64,000 bases of DNA. Source: Sulfurovum sp. TSL1 (lineage in GTDB: Bacteria > Campylobacterota > Campylobacteria > Campylobacterales > Sulfurovaceae). The translations under genes were made by a program, and so were the position numbers. The stretch is from the NCBI RefSeq assembly GCF_019972135.1, contig NZ_BPFI01000001.1:1099106-1163105 (forward strand), in the 5' to 3' direction. The stretch's first letter is position 1. Each line of letters starts with the position of its first letter. Positions 1-9,742 of this stretch are shown here, piece after piece. A model generated the notes under the pieces. It was not told where the DNA came from. It searched no databases and was given only the letters and a program-made list of their open reading frames with translations.

Positions 1-1
1 A

Positions 2-124
2 TATGCAGCAAAATGGGGGTTATCGCTTGAAAGTATTACATTTACTTTAGGTTTTGGCTTTATTGTTTTTGCAACGTATTATCATTGGTTTAAAAAGCGA
101 TACATTGATGAAAACAACCAATAG
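2..124 (+). CDS. C-terminal end of a membrane protein gene (5' truncated by window edge)
   Basis: An open frame runs from the window edge to a TAG stop at 122-124 and gives 40 residues. They contain one long hydrophobic stretch (roughly residues 13-29, rich in F, I, L, G) followed by a basic, polar tail ending KKRYIDENNQ. That fits a last membrane helix with a cytoplasmic C-terminus. The stop lies 17 bases inside the next gene, so the two are probably co-transcribed and translationally coupled. The family cannot be named from this fragment. Confidence 0.6.
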   Translation, partial: YAAKWGLSLESITFTLGFGFIVFATYYHWFKKRYIDENNQ

Positions 125-716
125 ACCTGTCTGCTACAACTGCTACAGACCTCAAACCTCATGCATGTGCAGGTACATTACACCTATAGAAACCAACACA
201 CGGTTTGTCATCTTGATGCATCCAAAAGAGTTCAGAAAGACCAAAAACGGTACAGGTCACTTTACCAACCTCTCTTTGAAGCATTGTGAGATCCATGTGG
301 GCATAGATTTTACAAAGCATGCGGCTATCAATACTATCATCAATGACCCTTCAAATATCTGCTATACGCTCTACCCGCATGAGAACAGTATCAATCTCAA
401 TGAAGAACCGATAGGAGAAAAACAAAAAAATACGGTCATTTTCCTTATAGACTCTACCTGGCCCTGCTCGAGAGCCATCTTAACGGCAAGTCCCAATATC
501 GATGCGTTGCCAAAAATCAGTTTCACCCATACGGAAGTGTCAAAATTTACTTTTAAAGAGCAGCCTGAAGCGTATTGTCTCAGTACCATGGAATCTGCCT
601 TATGTGTATTAAAACGTTTGAACAGTCATCAGATTGAAGCTATTGAGCGTCAAAAACTCGATCGTTTTTTGCTGCCCTTTGAGAAAATGGTGGCATATCA
701 ACTCTCTTGTGTCTGA
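108..716 (+). CDS. DTW-domain protein, probable tRNA-uridine aminocarboxypropyltransferase
   Basis: This 202-residue protein has the hallmarks of the DTW family (TapT/YfiP type), which transfers the 3-amino-3-carboxypropyl group of S-adenosylmethionine to a tRNA uridine. Near the N-terminus four cysteines (C9, C12, C19, C21) form a likely zinc site, and the signature DSTW lies at about residues 115-118, followed by a conserved serine-arginine. The ATG at 108 is preferred over an in-frame ATG at 54: the cysteine block starts right after it, and residues before it overlap the coding end of the upstream membrane protein. No strong ribosome binding site is visible, which suits coupling to that gene. 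Which tRNA position it modifies cannot be read from sequence. Confidence 0.85.
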   Translation: MKTTNRPVCYNCYRPQTSCMCRYITPIETNTRFVILMHPKEFRKTKNGTGHFTNLSLKHCEIHVGIDFTKHAAINTIINDPSNICYTLYPHENSINLNEEPIGEKQKNTVIFLIDSTWPCSRAILTASPNIDALPKISFTHTEVSKFTFKEQPEAYCLSTMESALCVLKRLNSHQIEAIERQKLDRFLLPFEKMVAYQLSCV

Positions 717-731
717 AAACCAGGCTTCATC

Positions 732-1628
732 CTACAGGAGTTTGAATAGGAGTGCCGTACTCAAAAAAGAGAGCAGTATGCCATAACCGACAATGGCAGA
801 ACTGAGTCTTGGGGCCAGCCCTGACAATGATGCCATCGCACCTGCTGTGACCATCGGTGCCATCCCTGCTTCCATCACAGAGACATTTGCCGCCAAATTT
901 GTCCACCCTGCCAGTGCTACTATACCTAGTGCGATCAGAGGAGCAATGATCAATTTGATAAAGAGTGCTATAGCAAAAGGCTGTACTTCATGTCCAGGAA
1001 GTTTCAGCTGTAACTGCAGTCCCACAGCGACCAAAGCAATGGGTACGATCGTATTGGCCAGTGATGCCAATACTTTTGAGATCGCCTCTGGAAAAGGAGT
1101 ACTTATGAAAAACAGTGCAATGATCAGGGAAACAAACGGCGGGAATGTGAGCACTTTGACTGCCATGGCCCCAATACTCATTTCACTCTTATTCGAATAA
1201 TAGGCAGCTACAAATATACCATAGGTTGCCAGTGCCAAAAACGTACCCATCTGATCATAGACCAAAATAAAAGGGAGTGCCTCATCACCTAGGTAGGCAC
1301 TAATGACAGGAATACCCAGGAAAGAGGAGTTAGTCAATACGGCTACCAGCATGAGTGCGCCTGTCACTTCTTGACTAAAATGAAGTTTATGGGATACAAA
1401 CAGCGTAAGAAGCGCTGACACTGTCATAACGACCCAGGCAATGATCACAGGAATCATGATATCCATAGAGAGCGTCAGCTTAGGTATTTGCAACAGTATC
1501 ATCGCCGGAAGAGAAATAAATATAACAAATTGATTTAAGATGGCTGCTGACTCTTCCGGAAAGATACGTAATCTGCTGAAGAGATAGCCAATGAAAATAG
1601 CCAGTACGATTAAAATAAAATTTTCCAT
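732..1628 (-). CDS. AEC-family (auxin efflux carrier-like) permease
   Basis: This 298-residue protein is strongly hydrophobic, with about ten predicted membrane segments in two halves separated by a short polar loop near the middle. That is the usual build of AEC/malate-type permeases. A conserved-looking polar helix segment (LTNSSFLGIPV) lies in the first half. The start at 1628 (MENFILIVL) is chosen because AGAGGA sits just upstream on the minus strand; an in-frame extension to 1673 has no such signal. It follows acs after about 70 bases on the same strand, so it may export or import a small organic anion linked to acetate metabolism. The substrate is inferred only from context. Confidence 0.85.
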   Translation of the reverse strand: MENFILIVLAIFIGYLFSRLRIFPEESAAILNQFVIFISLPAMILLQIPKLTLSMDIMIPVIIAWVVMTVSALLTLFVSHKLHFSQEVTGALMLVAVLTNSSFLGIPVISAYLGDEALPFILVYDQMGTFLALATYGIFVAAYYSNKSEMSIGAMAVKVLTFPPFVSLIIALFFISTPFPEAISKVLASLANTIVPIALVAVGLQLQLKLPGHEVQPFAIALFIKLIIAPLIALGIVALAGWTNLAANVSVMEAGMAPMVTAGAMASLSGLAPRLSSAIVGYGILLSFLSTALLFKLL

Positions 1629-1698
1629 CAATGATATTCCTCTTACGTATTCTGCATCGGCCTTCTTTACCAAAAAAGAAGGCCGGTTATATTACCTT

Positions 1699-3654
1699 TT
1701 AAGCGGCGTTAACACGTCCTTCTATCAGACCTACAATAGTTGGATCTTCAAGTGTAGAGGTATCTTGTGTGATCTTTTCACCTTTTGCCAATGCTCTGAG
1801 TATCCTTCTCATGATCTTTCCTGATCTGGTTTTTGGAAGGTCAGGGACAAAGACCATATCGTCACACAGTGCGATGTTACCGATCTCGGTTTTAATGATC
1901 GTATTGATCTCTTTCATGGTCTCAAGCTCATTGGCCATATCATCCTTGACAGATTTAAGTACGATATAGGCGAAGATCCCTTCTCCTTTCAACTCATGCG
2001 GTTTACCGACCACAGCCACGGCAGCTACATTGTCATGCTTTTTGATCGCTGCTTCTACCTCGGCTGTACCCATACGGTGACCGGAAACATTGATCACGTC
2101 ATCTGTACGACCGGTGATCGTGATATAACCGTTTTCACCATAGATCGCACCGTCACCTGTAAAGTATACCGGTTTACCTTCTTTTGTCACGTCACCATAA
2201 TAAGACTTTTTGAAACGCTCATCATCCCCCCATACACCACGGATCTGTGACGGCCAGGGGCGTGTGACACACATATATCCGCTTTCACCTTCACCGACTT
2301 TCTCACCCGTTTCAGGGTCAAGTATCTCAGCCATGATACCCGGTAATGGCAAGGTAGCACAGGCCGGTTTGATAGGCGTCGCCCCAGGAAGCGGAGAAAC
2401 GATGTGACCCCCTGTTTCAGTCTGCCAGTAGGTATCTACGATCGCACACTTGCTTTGCCCTACTTCTTCATAGTACCATTTCCATGCCGGAGGATCGATC
2501 GGCTCTCCAACCGTCCCAAGAACTTTAAGCGATGAAAGATCATATTTGGCCGGTTCGTTTTCACCTGTTTTATGGAGTACACGGATCGCTGTGGGTGCTG
2601 TATAGAACTGGTTGATCTTGTGCTCTTCCACCATTTTCCAAGGACGACCTGCATCTGGGAAGGTAATGACCCCCTCGAACATGACTGTGGTTGCACCCAT
2701 AGCAAGCGGTCCATAGACGATATAAGTATGTCCGGTGATCCAACCGATATCTGCCGTACACCAGTAGGTATCATTTGCCTTCACATCAAAGACCCATTCC
2801 ATTGTCATTTGTGCCCAGAGAATATATCCGGCCGTATTGTGCTGCACCCCTTTTGGTTTTCCCGTACTACCCGAAGTATAGAGCAGGAAAAGGGGATCTT
2901 CACTCTCCATAGGTTCAGCGTCACATTGACCCGACTTACTTTTGATCAGTTCATTGTACGAATAGTCACGGCCTGCTACCCAGTTAACCTCTTCATTGTT
3001 TCTCTCAACAACCAATACTTTTTCAACCGGTGTTTCACCTGTCAGTGCTGCATCTACTACAGGTTTCAGCATATAGGGTTTCGTTTTTCTATACGCACCG
3101 TCTGCAGTGATCACTACTTTTGCCTCAGCATCTTCTATCCTGTCACGCAGTGCTTCTGAGGAGAATCCGCCAAATACGATAGAGTGGATCGCACCGATAC
3201 GTGCACAGGCAAGCATCGCATAGGCCGCTTCAGGAATCATTGGCATATAGATAACCACCCTGTCACCTTTTTGTACACCAAAATCTTCCTTCAGAAGATT
3301 GGCAAATTTATTGACTTCTTCATAAAGTTCAAGATACGTGATCACCTGCTTGTCGCCTCTGTCACCTTCAAAAATGATCGCTGCTTTATTTTTCTGTGTC
3401 TCTAAATGACGGTCGATGCACTGGTGTGCAACATTGAGCTTTCCACCGTCAAACCACTTTACAAAAGGCGCATTGGATTCATCTAGTACTCTGTCGTACG
3501 GTTCAAACCAATCGATCTTCTCATCTGCATAATCTTTCCAGAATCCTTCATAGTCCTCTGTTGCTTTTTTGACCAGAGCATGGTATTCATCCATACTTTT
3601 TATTCTTGCATCTTTGACAAATTCCGGGTTTGGTTGATAAAGTTCTTGTAACAT
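1699..3654 (-). CDS. acs: Acetyl-CoA synthetase (AMP-forming)
   Basis: This 651-residue protein activates acetate to acetyl-CoA through acetyl-AMP, releasing AMP and pyrophosphate. The adenylate-forming P-loop [10 protein letters not shown] is at about residues 260-269. The C-terminal lid carries the [11 protein letters not shown] motif with the catalytic lysine near residue 613, which in this family is switched off by acetylation. Length is typical for Acs. AGGAGA precedes the ATG at a good distance. It is the central enzyme of the locus: ActP lies three genes upstream and a pyrophosphatase about 8 kb away would pull the reaction forward. Only about 20 bases separate it from the exonuclease gene, so it is probably co-transcribed with it. 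Confidence 0.98.
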   Translation of the reverse strand: MLQELYQPNPEFVKDARIKSMDEYHALVKKATEDYEGFWKDYADEKIDWFEPYDRVLDESNAPFVKWFDGGKLNVAHQCIDRHLETQKNKAAIIFEGDRGDKQVITYLELYEEVNKFANLLKEDFGVQKGDRVVIYMPMIPEAAYAMLACARIGAIHSIVFGGFSSEALRDRIEDAEAKVVITADGAYRKTKPYMLKPVVDAALTGETPVEKVLVVERNNEEVNWVAGRDYSYNELIKSKSGQCDAEPMESEDPLFLLYTSGSTGKPKGVQHNTAGYILWAQMTMEWVFDVKANDTYWCTADIGWITGHTYIVYGPLAMGATTVMFEGVITFPDAGRPWKMVEEHKINQFYTAPTAIRVLHKTGENEPAKYDLSSLKVLGTVGEPIDPPAWKWYYEEVGQSKCAIVDTYWQTETGGHIVSPLPGATPIKPACATLPLPGIMAEILDPETGEKVGEGESGYMCVTRPWPSQIRGVWGDDERFKKSYYGDVTKEGKPVYFTGDGAIYGENGYITITGRTDDVINVSGHRMGTAEVEAAIKKHDNVAAVAVVGKPHELKGEGIFAYIVLKSVKDDMANELETMKEINTIIKTEIGNIALCDDMVFVPDLPKTRSGKIMRRILRALAKGEKITQDTSTLEDPTIVGLIEGRVNAA

Positions 3655-3674
3655 TGTTTCTCCTGTAGAATAAT

Positions 3675-4289
3675 TTATTTTAGTTTCGTTGTATTTTTTA
3701 ATTTAAGATAGATCAACGCCGTCATAATGGCATCATTCAATGCATCATGGGCCTGAAGTTTTGGTAGATCCAAATCTTCCAAGATCGTATCGAACCGCAG
3801 ATCTATATTCCCTTGAGGTATGGTGGGGATCTTTTTGTCATAATAGATCGCTGATACCTCTTCTTGTCTATTGGGCAGGGTAATACCATACATCGGTTTG
3901 ATATATTTGTTTACCATAGCCACATCAAATTCCAGGTAATAACCTGCCAAAGGTCTATTCCCGATATAATAAAGAAACTTTTCAATGGCCTCTTTAAGTG
4001 GGATCGCTCCGTGAAGATCACAATTCCTTATCTGATGTATCGTGATACTTTTAGGATCGAGCGCTTTCTTCTGATCGATATAGATATGTATCGCTTCGTC
4101 AGTAAGGATCTTATTTCCCTTGATCTTTACAGCCCCAATGGAGACAATATCATCTATTTTAGGATCAATCCCCGTCGTCTCACAGTCAAAAACAACTATT
4201 TCATCGATAGAGGGGGCATCAAACAAAAAGGTAAAGCGTTCATCCTTTAGATTCTTGAGATTCCATCTCTTTCTTAATGACTTGAACAT
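3675..4289 (-). CDS. DEDDh 3'-5' exonuclease (DnaQ/PolC-epsilon-like)
   Basis: This 204-residue protein carries the DEDDh exonuclease signature: D35 and E37 in VVFDCETTG, a third aspartate in the YLEFDVAM segment, and H181 with D186 in QAHDALNDA. It is a stand-alone exonuclease domain, shorter than a polymerase III epsilon chain and without a polymerase-binding tail that I can recognise. Its ATG follows directly on the stop codon of the cNMP/CBS protein (TAAATG), so the two are translated in tandem. From memory, this exonuclease/nucleotidyltransferase pair often sits next to acs and actP in other Proteobacteria. What nucleic acid or nucleotide it degrades there is unknown. Confidence 0.9.
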   Translation of the reverse strand: MFKSLRKRWNLKNLKDERFTFLFDAPSIDEIVVFDCETTGIDPKIDDIVSIGAVKIKGNKILTDEAIHIYIDQKKALDPKSITIHQIRNCDLHGAIPLKEAIEKFLYYIGNRPLAGYYLEFDVAMVNKYIKPMYGITLPNRQEEVSAIYYDKKIPTIPQGNIDLRFDTILEDLDLPKLQAHDALNDAIMTALIYLKLKNTTKLK

Positions 4290-6116
4290 TTAACCTACTA
4301 TAGAAAGATGAAAGTGATAACTTACGATCTTTTTAAACTTGTTCACTGTTTTAAGTGCCTCTTTTAAAAGATCTCGTTCAAGTTTTCCCAGCTTGGCCAC
4401 TGAGATATAGTTATCTATTGGCTTCCCTTTTGCCAGCTTCTCAAGCTGGGAATGAAGCCTTAATGTATGGAAAACCTCTAATGCCTCCATCAACTCTGTG
4501 GCATCTTCTTTACTCAAAAAACCACTATTATTCAGCGCTTTGATACGCAGTGTTGTATTGGTCTCCCTGATCTGATGTTCCAGTGCCAATGCACGTACAC
4601 CATGGATCAATGCAAAAAGTGCACCTTTTTTAATGTCTATTTCATTTTTATGTTCTTTATCATGAACAAATTGGGAAAAAAGTCCCAGGGGAGACTCAAA
4701 AGTCTCAATAGCCCGTGCAAAATGCATCAGTATCGACGGTGTCTGTTCCACTTTACTAAAGAGATAATCAATGAGTTCTGTATGCAGTGATACTTTCCCC
4801 GCAACAGCTGTCGAATCAAAGAAAATAGCCATATCCAAAAACTTTTCATAATTTGGCGCTTCGATCCAATCATAGATATCTTCCTTGTATGCTTCGATCG
4901 GTTTGCACCACTTTGGGTTGATCATCATGATCTCACCTTCGCAGCGCGGGAAACCTATCTCATCAAGTACTTCGATAAATTGCTGTGTGACAGATGTGAC
5001 ATCCTCAGGCATGAAACCCTCTTCAAAGACAAGTGCGTTGTCCTGATCTGTTCTGAGTATCTGTGAAGCACGACCTTCACTGCCGAGAAGTATCAGTGTA
5101 CATTTATCCTGCCAGGCATGCGGGATGATCATTGCAAAGAGCTTGATATACATTTTTCTGTTGATCTCAGAGACCAACTTGGCTATATACCGACTTTTCA
5201 CACCTTTTGCATGCAATGCGCTGATCATGACATCCAGACGTTTGGCTGCAGCCACCACATCCTCAAGGTTTTTTGCTCTCTCCATCTGCACCGTAATGAG
5301 ATGAGACTGATTGGAAAAGAAGCTCAGCAGATCGACCAGTTCAAGTATGCCTATAACATGGTTCTCTTCATCCAATACAGGGAGGTGTTTGATACTGTGT
5401 TCTGTCATTAAAAGTAAAATGTTAAAAAGCAGTTCACCCTTATTGGCGGAAATGGCAGGATAGGTTTGTATCTGTGAGATCTTTTCTAAACCTTTGTCTT
5501 CTTTGTGAAGAATATAGTATCTAAAATCTGCATCGGTCACGATCCCGTATCCCTCATCATTTTCAACCAATAGGCAGCTTGCACCCGCTTCATCCATATG
5601 ATGAAGTGCTTCAACGATAGGCATATTTGGAGCGACTACCACTCCTTTGTGTAAAATAGATTTATCCAGCCTTGCTATCATCAAGTCGCTCATAGAAGCA
5701 TATTCTTTCTTCTCTTTAAGCATATCCATACGTTCTATGATACTGGAAAAGAAATAATGCTTGAAATACTTATTGCATTCGCAAATATCCAGAAATACCG
5801 TTTTAGGGATCTCAAAACATATCAATTCTTCTGTCACGATATAACTGTAGGCAGATGGTTGCCCTTCAATGATCTCTATACCACCAAAAATATCATGGGT
5901 CTGATAGATATCAATAGGTTCTTCATTCTCATCAAATACTTCTACGGCACCTTTGATAATAATATAGAGGTTTAGTGGGATACTGTCCTTATCGATAAGC
6001 AGAGTCTCGTTTGGATAATATGCGATCTGTGCATGCTTTTCCATACGATCAAACTCATTTTTATTCAAAAACGTAAAAGGAGGATGTGTTTTTAAGTTTT
6101 CTAAGAGTGTTATCAT
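4290..6116 (-). CDS. cNMP-binding / CBS-pair / DUF294 nucleotidyltransferase protein
   Basis: This is a 608-residue signalling protein with no membrane segment. Domains in order: a cyclic-nucleotide-binding-like domain (about 15-125, including FGGIEIIEGQPS), a CBS pair (about 150-270, adenosyl-ligand sensing), a GlnD-like nucleotidyltransferase (about 300-430, motif GSEGRASQ at 345-352 and TDQDNA at 356-361), and a DUF294 C-terminal helical domain. The nucleotidyltransferase motif is intact, so transfer of a nucleotide onto a protein or small molecule is likely; the target is not known. Its place between actP and acs, coupled to an exonuclease, suggests control of acetate uptake or activation by cellular energy state. 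That role is an inference. Confidence 0.9.
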   Translation of the reverse strand: MITLLENLKTHPPFTFLNKNEFDRMEKHAQIAYYPNETLLIDKDSIPLNLYIIIKGAVEVFDENEEPIDIYQTHDIFGGIEIIEGQPSAYSYIVTEELICFEIPKTVFLDICECNKYFKHYFFSSIIERMDMLKEKKEYASMSDLMIARLDKSILHKGVVVAPNMPIVEALHHMDEAGASCLLVENDEGYGIVTDADFRYYILHKEDKGLEKISQIQTYPAISANKGELLFNILLLMTEHSIKHLPVLDEENHVIGILELVDLLSFFSNQSHLITVQMERAKNLEDVVAAAKRLDVMISALHAKGVKSRYIAKLVSEINRKMYIKLFAMIIPHAWQDKCTLILLGSEGRASQILRTDQDNALVFEEGFMPEDVTSVTQQFIEVLDEIGFPRCEGEIMMINPKWCKPIEAYKEDIYDWIEAPNYEKFLDMAIFFDSTAVAGKVSLHTELIDYLFSKVEQTPSILMHFARAIETFESPLGLFSQFVHDKEHKNEIDIKKGALFALIHGVRALALEHQIRETNTTLRIKALNNSGFLSKEDATELMEALEVFHTLRLHSQLEKLAKGKPIDNYISVAKLGKLERDLLKEALKTVNKFKKIVSYHFHLSIVG

Positions 6117-6164
6117 TGACTTTCCTATGCCCTATGTCCAAGGCCAAAGCCCTGGAAAACCTTT

Positions 6165-7832
6165 CTAGTGAGCAACTGCTCCATCCGATCCGATACCCGT
6201 TTGACATCTAATGTCCTGAGCCTCAAATTCATCCATACATCTTTGTGCATCCTCACTCTTGTCCGTGATCGAGAAGAACCAGATCGCTACGAATGCCATT
6301 GGCACTGAGAAGACTGCCGGGAATTTGTATGGAACGATCGCAGTTTCATTGCCCAAGATCTGTGTCCATACCACAGGGCCAAGAATAACCAGTACCAGTG
6401 CCGAGACCAATCCTATATACCCACCGATCACCGCACCTCTTGTCGTGAGTTTCTTCCAGAAGATCGACATAAAGAGCACAGGGAAGTTGGCAGACGCTGC
6501 AATGGTAAATGCCAGTGCCACAACGAATGCGATATTTTGCTTTTCAAAGGCAATACCAAAGAAGATAGCAGCAATACCAATGGCAATCGTCGCCATTTTA
6601 GAAACATTCATCTCTTTGTTCTCATCCACTTTACCTTTTGCAAATGCATTGGCATAAAGGTCATGAGATATCGCTGACGCACCCGCAAGTGTAAGACCTG
6701 AAACAACCGCCAGGATCGTAGCAAATGCAACGGCCGAGATAAACCCGAGGAAGTAGTCCCCGCCCACTGCGTGAGCCAGCCATACTGCTGCCATGTTGTT
6801 CATACCCTTCAGTGTCACACCATCGGCTGCCAGATAAGAACCTGCCGGATCTCCAAGTACAAGTACGATCGCACCGAATCCCATGATGAATGTCAGTACA
6901 TAGAAGTACCCGATCAATCCTGTTGCAACAAATACAGACTTTCTAGCCTCTTTTGCATCTGCAACCGTAAAGAATCTCATCAAAATATGCGGCAGACCCG
7001 CTGTACCGAACATCAGGGCAATACCCAGTGAAATGGCTGAAACAGGATCAGAAACAAGACCCCCAGGGCTCATGATCGCTACACCTTGTGAATGGATCTC
7101 TGTTGCCTGTGTAAAGAGTGCATCAAAACTGAACCCGAACTTTGCCATAACCATGATCGACATGAACGTAGTACCCGCAAGTAACAAGACCGCTTTAATG
7201 ATCTGTACCCACGTAGTCGCAAGCATACCGCCAAACGCAACATAAAGGATCATCAGAATACCCACAAGTACCACGGCAAATTCATAATCCAATCCAAATA
7301 AAATCTCGATCAATTTACCAGCACCCACCATTTGGGCGATAAGGTAAAGAATCACCACCGAGATCGAACCCAGTGCAGCCAAGATCCTTACAGGTTTTTG
7401 CTTTAATCTATAAGCAGTTACATCTGCAAAGGTATATTTACCCAGGTTTCTAAGCTGCTCGGAGATCATAAAAAGAATGATCGGCCAACCTACCAGGAAA
7501 CCGATAGAGAAGATAAGACCATCATACCCTTTAAGGTAGACCATACCGGTAATACCGAGGAAAGATGCCGCTGACATGTAGTCACCTGCAATGGCTGTAC
7601 CGTTCTGCGTACCGGTGATCCCACCGCCTGCCGTATAGAAATCACTGGCAGATTTTGTTCTTTTTGAAGCCCAGTATGTAATACCAAGTGTTGCAGCCAC
7701 AAAAATAAAGAACATGACAATAGCCGGAACATTCAGTTCTTCCGCTTTTGTACCTGCTCCCAGATCCGCTCCCGCTGCAAATGCAACGGTTAAAGAAACC
7801 ATCATAAATAGAGATAAAATTCTACCTGTCAT
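6165..7832 (-). CDS. actP: Cation/acetate symporter ActP (SSS family)
   Basis: This 555-residue sodium:solute symporter has an N-terminal signal-like helix followed by about thirteen membrane segments. The sequence [15 protein letters not shown] near residue 80 is characteristic of ActP-type carriers, which bring acetate and other short monocarboxylates across the inner membrane with a cation. Its ATG overlaps the stop of the DUF485 gene (TAATG), the usual actP/yjcH arrangement, so both are made from one message. With Acs downstream and a porin upstream it completes a route from medium to acetyl-CoA. Confidence 0.97.
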   Translation of the reverse strand: MTGRILSLFMMVSLTVAFAAGADLGAGTKAEELNVPAIVMFFIFVAATLGITYWASKRTKSASDFYTAGGGITGTQNGTAIAGDYMSAASFLGITGMVYLKGYDGLIFSIGFLVGWPIILFMISEQLRNLGKYTFADVTAYRLKQKPVRILAALGSISVVILYLIAQMVGAGKLIEILFGLDYEFAVVLVGILMILYVAFGGMLATTWVQIIKAVLLLAGTTFMSIMVMAKFGFSFDALFTQATEIHSQGVAIMSPGGLVSDPVSAISLGIALMFGTAGLPHILMRFFTVADAKEARKSVFVATGLIGYFYVLTFIMGFGAIVLVLGDPAGSYLAADGVTLKGMNNMAAVWLAHAVGGDYFLGFISAVAFATILAVVSGLTLAGASAISHDLYANAFAKGKVDENKEMNVSKMATIAIGIAAIFFGIAFEKQNIAFVVALAFTIAASANFPVLFMSIFWKKLTTRGAVIGGYIGLVSALVLVILGPVVWTQILGNETAIVPYKFPAVFSVPMAFVAIWFFSITDKSEDAQRCMDEFEAQDIRCQTGIGSDGAVAH

Positions 7833-8152
7833 TAGTGCATCCCCTTTTCAATATCATTTTTCAGGTCGTTTAAGAGGCCATCAAATTCACTGTTGGCTCT
7901 TCTTACATAAATTCCCGTCATTGCAAATGCAAAAACGATAATAGCAATACCCACAGGTATACCCCATGTAGCCATACCCTCAGGGCTGATTTTAGTTCCC
8001 AATGTTTCTGGGCTGAATGCAATAAATAAAATAAATGCATAATAGACCACCAGCATGATCACTGTCAATGTCCAGGCGAACCTGCTTCTTGTGCTTACAA
8101 GTTTTTGGTACTTAGGATTGTTCTTGATCTGTTGTACTTGTTCTTGTGTCAT
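7832..8152 (-). CDS. DUF485 inner-membrane protein (YjcH-like ActP partner)
   Basis: This 106-residue protein has two membrane helices (about 30-50 and 64-86) between a polar N-terminus ([17 protein letters not shown]) and a charged C-terminal tail. That is the typical DUF485/YjcH pattern, and the family is almost always encoded just before actP. It may help assemble or regulate the symporter; no catalytic residues are expected. GGAG sits upstream of the ATG, and its stop codon shares a base with the start of actP. Confidence 0.93.
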   Translation of the reverse strand: MTQEQVQQIKNNPKYQKLVSTRSRFAWTLTVIMLVVYYAFILFIAFSPETLGTKISPEGMATWGIPVGIAIIVFAFAMTGIYVRRANSEFDGLLNDLKNDIEKGMH

Positions 8153-8173
8153 CTTTTCTCCTTTTTATTATCA

Positions 8174-8199
8174 TATGGTATATTGATTCATATACCATA
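8174..8199. promoter_or_regulatory. 10-bp perfect inverted repeat between porin and DUF485 genes
   Basis: TATGGTATAT and ATATACCATA flank a six-base loop (TGATTC) in the 61-base gap between the porin stop and the DUF485 start. In RNA it would form an AT-rich hairpin about 25 bases before the GGAG of the DUF485 gene, without a following T-run. It could stabilise or separate the porin message, or be a protein operator. Confidence 0.45.
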
Positions 8200-8213
8200 A
8201 TGTTTAAACTTTA

Positions 8214-9593
8214 CTAAAAGTTATAATTTACAATAAGTCTATACTCATCCCAGTCTAAACCATTTTTGAAGTCTTTTGGGTAATTTGCTCTTGCTCTTAG
8301 GTTAAGTCCTTCAACCGATGCCACATCGTATTGAATATCCCAACCGGATTCTGAGGCTGTCCATGCTGTACCGTAATCGTAGCTGTTGGTTGCACCGATA
8401 TCAAATTCTGTATAAAAGACAGAAGCTTTTACATCTGCACCGAGCAGTTCATTCAGAGTATAGGTTCCAGCTACTTTCCACGCATCGGTATCAGAGAAGA
8501 ACTGGTGTCTTGTTACCATACCTTGTGTGAATGCCGGCATACCACCCCAAGGCGTAATAATTCCACCCGATGTTGTACCATCACTCTCACCCGTTTGAGA
8601 ATACGCTACGTAAGCACTGAATGCACCTGAACTTGCACCTAGTTTGACACCCCAGTAATCACTGTCAACTTTACCTGCCAATGAACCACCTACATCACTT
8701 TGTCCAATATACTGTGCCGAAGCATTCATCTTCACATTCTCATTTAAAAGACACTTCCAGCCATAATCTGCCTGAAGGTAGACTGCATTGAGAATATCAT
8801 GAGCGTAGTAATCCCACGCCTGCAGGGTCAGACCATCAAACCCTGTATAGGTCGCAGCTACTGCAGTGATACCATCTGTACTGTTATCCGTACTGCCATC
8901 GTTATTAAAATCATTGTAACCTAAGGCCACAGTTCCCACATTGACAAAATCACCGCTTTGTGCCAATGTCGTACCTGCACCGTAACCACTTGCAAAACCT
9001 AATCCGTAGCCATCATCATAAATATTACTGAATGTACCTGTAGTCTCTCTGGTAATATGTGCCAATGTTAAAGTGGTATCTTCAATATCAGTGTTCGTAA
9101 GCACCGCTGCTTCAAAAAGGTTTGGAAGCATTCTTGCATCATCAGCTCCTGCCAATGGTGTATCAAGTCTTTGACGACCTACTTTAATATTTGTATTTTC
9201 AAATTGATAGTTCAGGTATGCTTGTCCTATAAATACATAATTGTCACCGTCACGCCCCATCAAGGCAGGATCATAACTCGCAGTATCACCGCTGTCACTG
9301 TCTACCTCATGAATATTGAACCCATACACACCGTATGCTGCCACAACTGCTGTCAATCCATTAAAGTCTGGTGACTTATAGCCTATATACCCACCTGTTG
9401 CAAGTGAATTACGGTTATTATTGACAATGCCGGCATAGGTTCTGTCAATATAGTATGTTCTAAATTGTCCAAACACTTCACCGTAATCTACTTCTGCTGT
9501 TTCCACAGCTACAACCGGTTCAACTGGTGCAATATCTCCTCCCGCCATGAGCAGCGTTGATGCTATGACAGATAATGCTAAATGTTTTCTCAT
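8214..9593 (-). CDS. Outer-membrane porin, Opr/OprD-like family
   Basis: This 459-residue protein has a signal peptide (MRKHLALSVIASTLLMAGG), alternating amphipathic beta-strand segments rich in aromatic, glycine and acidic residues, and a terminal strand ending in VNYNF with the C-terminal phenylalanine recognised by the BAM machinery. It resembles the OprD-like porins common in Campylobacterota. It lies directly downstream of the response-regulator gene and upstream of DUF485-actP, so diffusion of acetate or another small anion through the outer membrane is a reasonable inference. AAGGAG at 9599-9604 is well placed for the ATG. The 149-base upstream gap holds two candidate promoters and a direct repeat. 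Confidence 0.88.
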   Translation of the reverse strand: MRKHLALSVIASTLLMAGGDIAPVEPVVAVETAEVDYGEVFGQFRTYYIDRTYAGIVNNNRNSLATGGYIGYKSPDFNGLTAVVAAYGVYGFNIHEVDSDSGDTASYDPALMGRDGDNYVFIGQAYLNYQFENTNIKVGRQRLDTPLAGADDARMLPNLFEAAVLTNTDIEDTTLTLAHITRETTGTFSNIYDDGYGLGFASGYGAGTTLAQSGDFVNVGTVALGYNDFNNDGSTDNSTDGITAVAATYTGFDGLTLQAWDYYAHDILNAVYLQADYGWKCLLNENVKMNASAQYIGQSDVGGSLAGKVDSDYWGVKLGASSGAFSAYVAYSQTGESDGTTSGGIITPWGGMPAFTQGMVTRHQFFSDTDAWKVAGTYTLNELLGADVKASVFYTEFDIGATNSYDYGTAWTASESGWDIQYDVASVEGLNLRARANYPKDFKNGLDWDEYRLIVNYNF

Positions 9594-9607
9594 TGTATCT
9601 CCTTATA

Positions 9608-9635
9608 TTTATACGTTGGCAGTATGAAGGGTCAA
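9608..9635 (-). promoter_or_regulatory. Weak alternative porin promoter (TTGACC - 16 bp - TATAAA)
   Basis: On the minus strand TTGACC (9635-9630) is followed after 16 bases by TATAAA (9613-9608). A start from this -10 would fall close to or inside the ribosome binding site (9599-9604), which argues against it. Its attraction is that the direct repeat at 9638-9655 ends just before the -35, as at OmpR/PhoB-type activated promoters. Confidence 0.3.
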
Positions 9636-9637
9636 CG

Positions 9638-9655
9638 TAGCATTAACATAGCATT
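9638..9655 (-). promoter_or_regulatory. Direct repeat AATGCTA-N4-AATGCTA, candidate response-regulator site
   Basis: Two identical 7-mers lie 11 bases apart, one helical turn, on the minus strand 45-62 bases before the porin start. OmpR/PhoB-family regulators typically bind head-to-tail repeats with this spacing, and such a regulator is encoded immediately upstream. A separate 7-bp inverted repeat (TACGTTG/CAACGTA, 9612-9639) overlaps one edge. Confidence 0.45.
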
Positions 9656-9688
9656 CGATCAAAGAGAGGAAAAGTTGTATTAAAAAAA

Positions 9689-9718
9689 ATTATATGTGTG
9701 TATATTGGTTACAATCAA
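9689..9718 (-). promoter_or_regulatory. Candidate porin promoter (TTGATT - 18 bp - TATAAT)
   Basis: On the minus strand TTGATT (9718-9713) and a perfect TATAAT (9694-9689) are separated by 18 bases in AT-rich DNA. The resulting leader of about 90 bases would contain the direct repeat at 9638-9655. This is the best sigma-70 match between the regulator gene and the porin gene. Confidence 0.5.
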
Positions 9719-9742
9719 AGCGATAAAAATGTATCCAGAAGA

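Noticed and set aside
54-107. N-terminal extension of the DTW protein to an ATG at 54
   Set aside because: The added 18 residues overlap the coding end of the upstream membrane-protein gene and have no ribosome binding site; the family cysteine block starts right after the ATG at 108.
793-1200. 135-residue plus-strand frame opposite the AEC permease, and similar frames opposite atpA and atpC
   Set aside because: Ala/Ser/Thr/Pro-rich shadows of hydrophobic or high-GC codons in the real genes.
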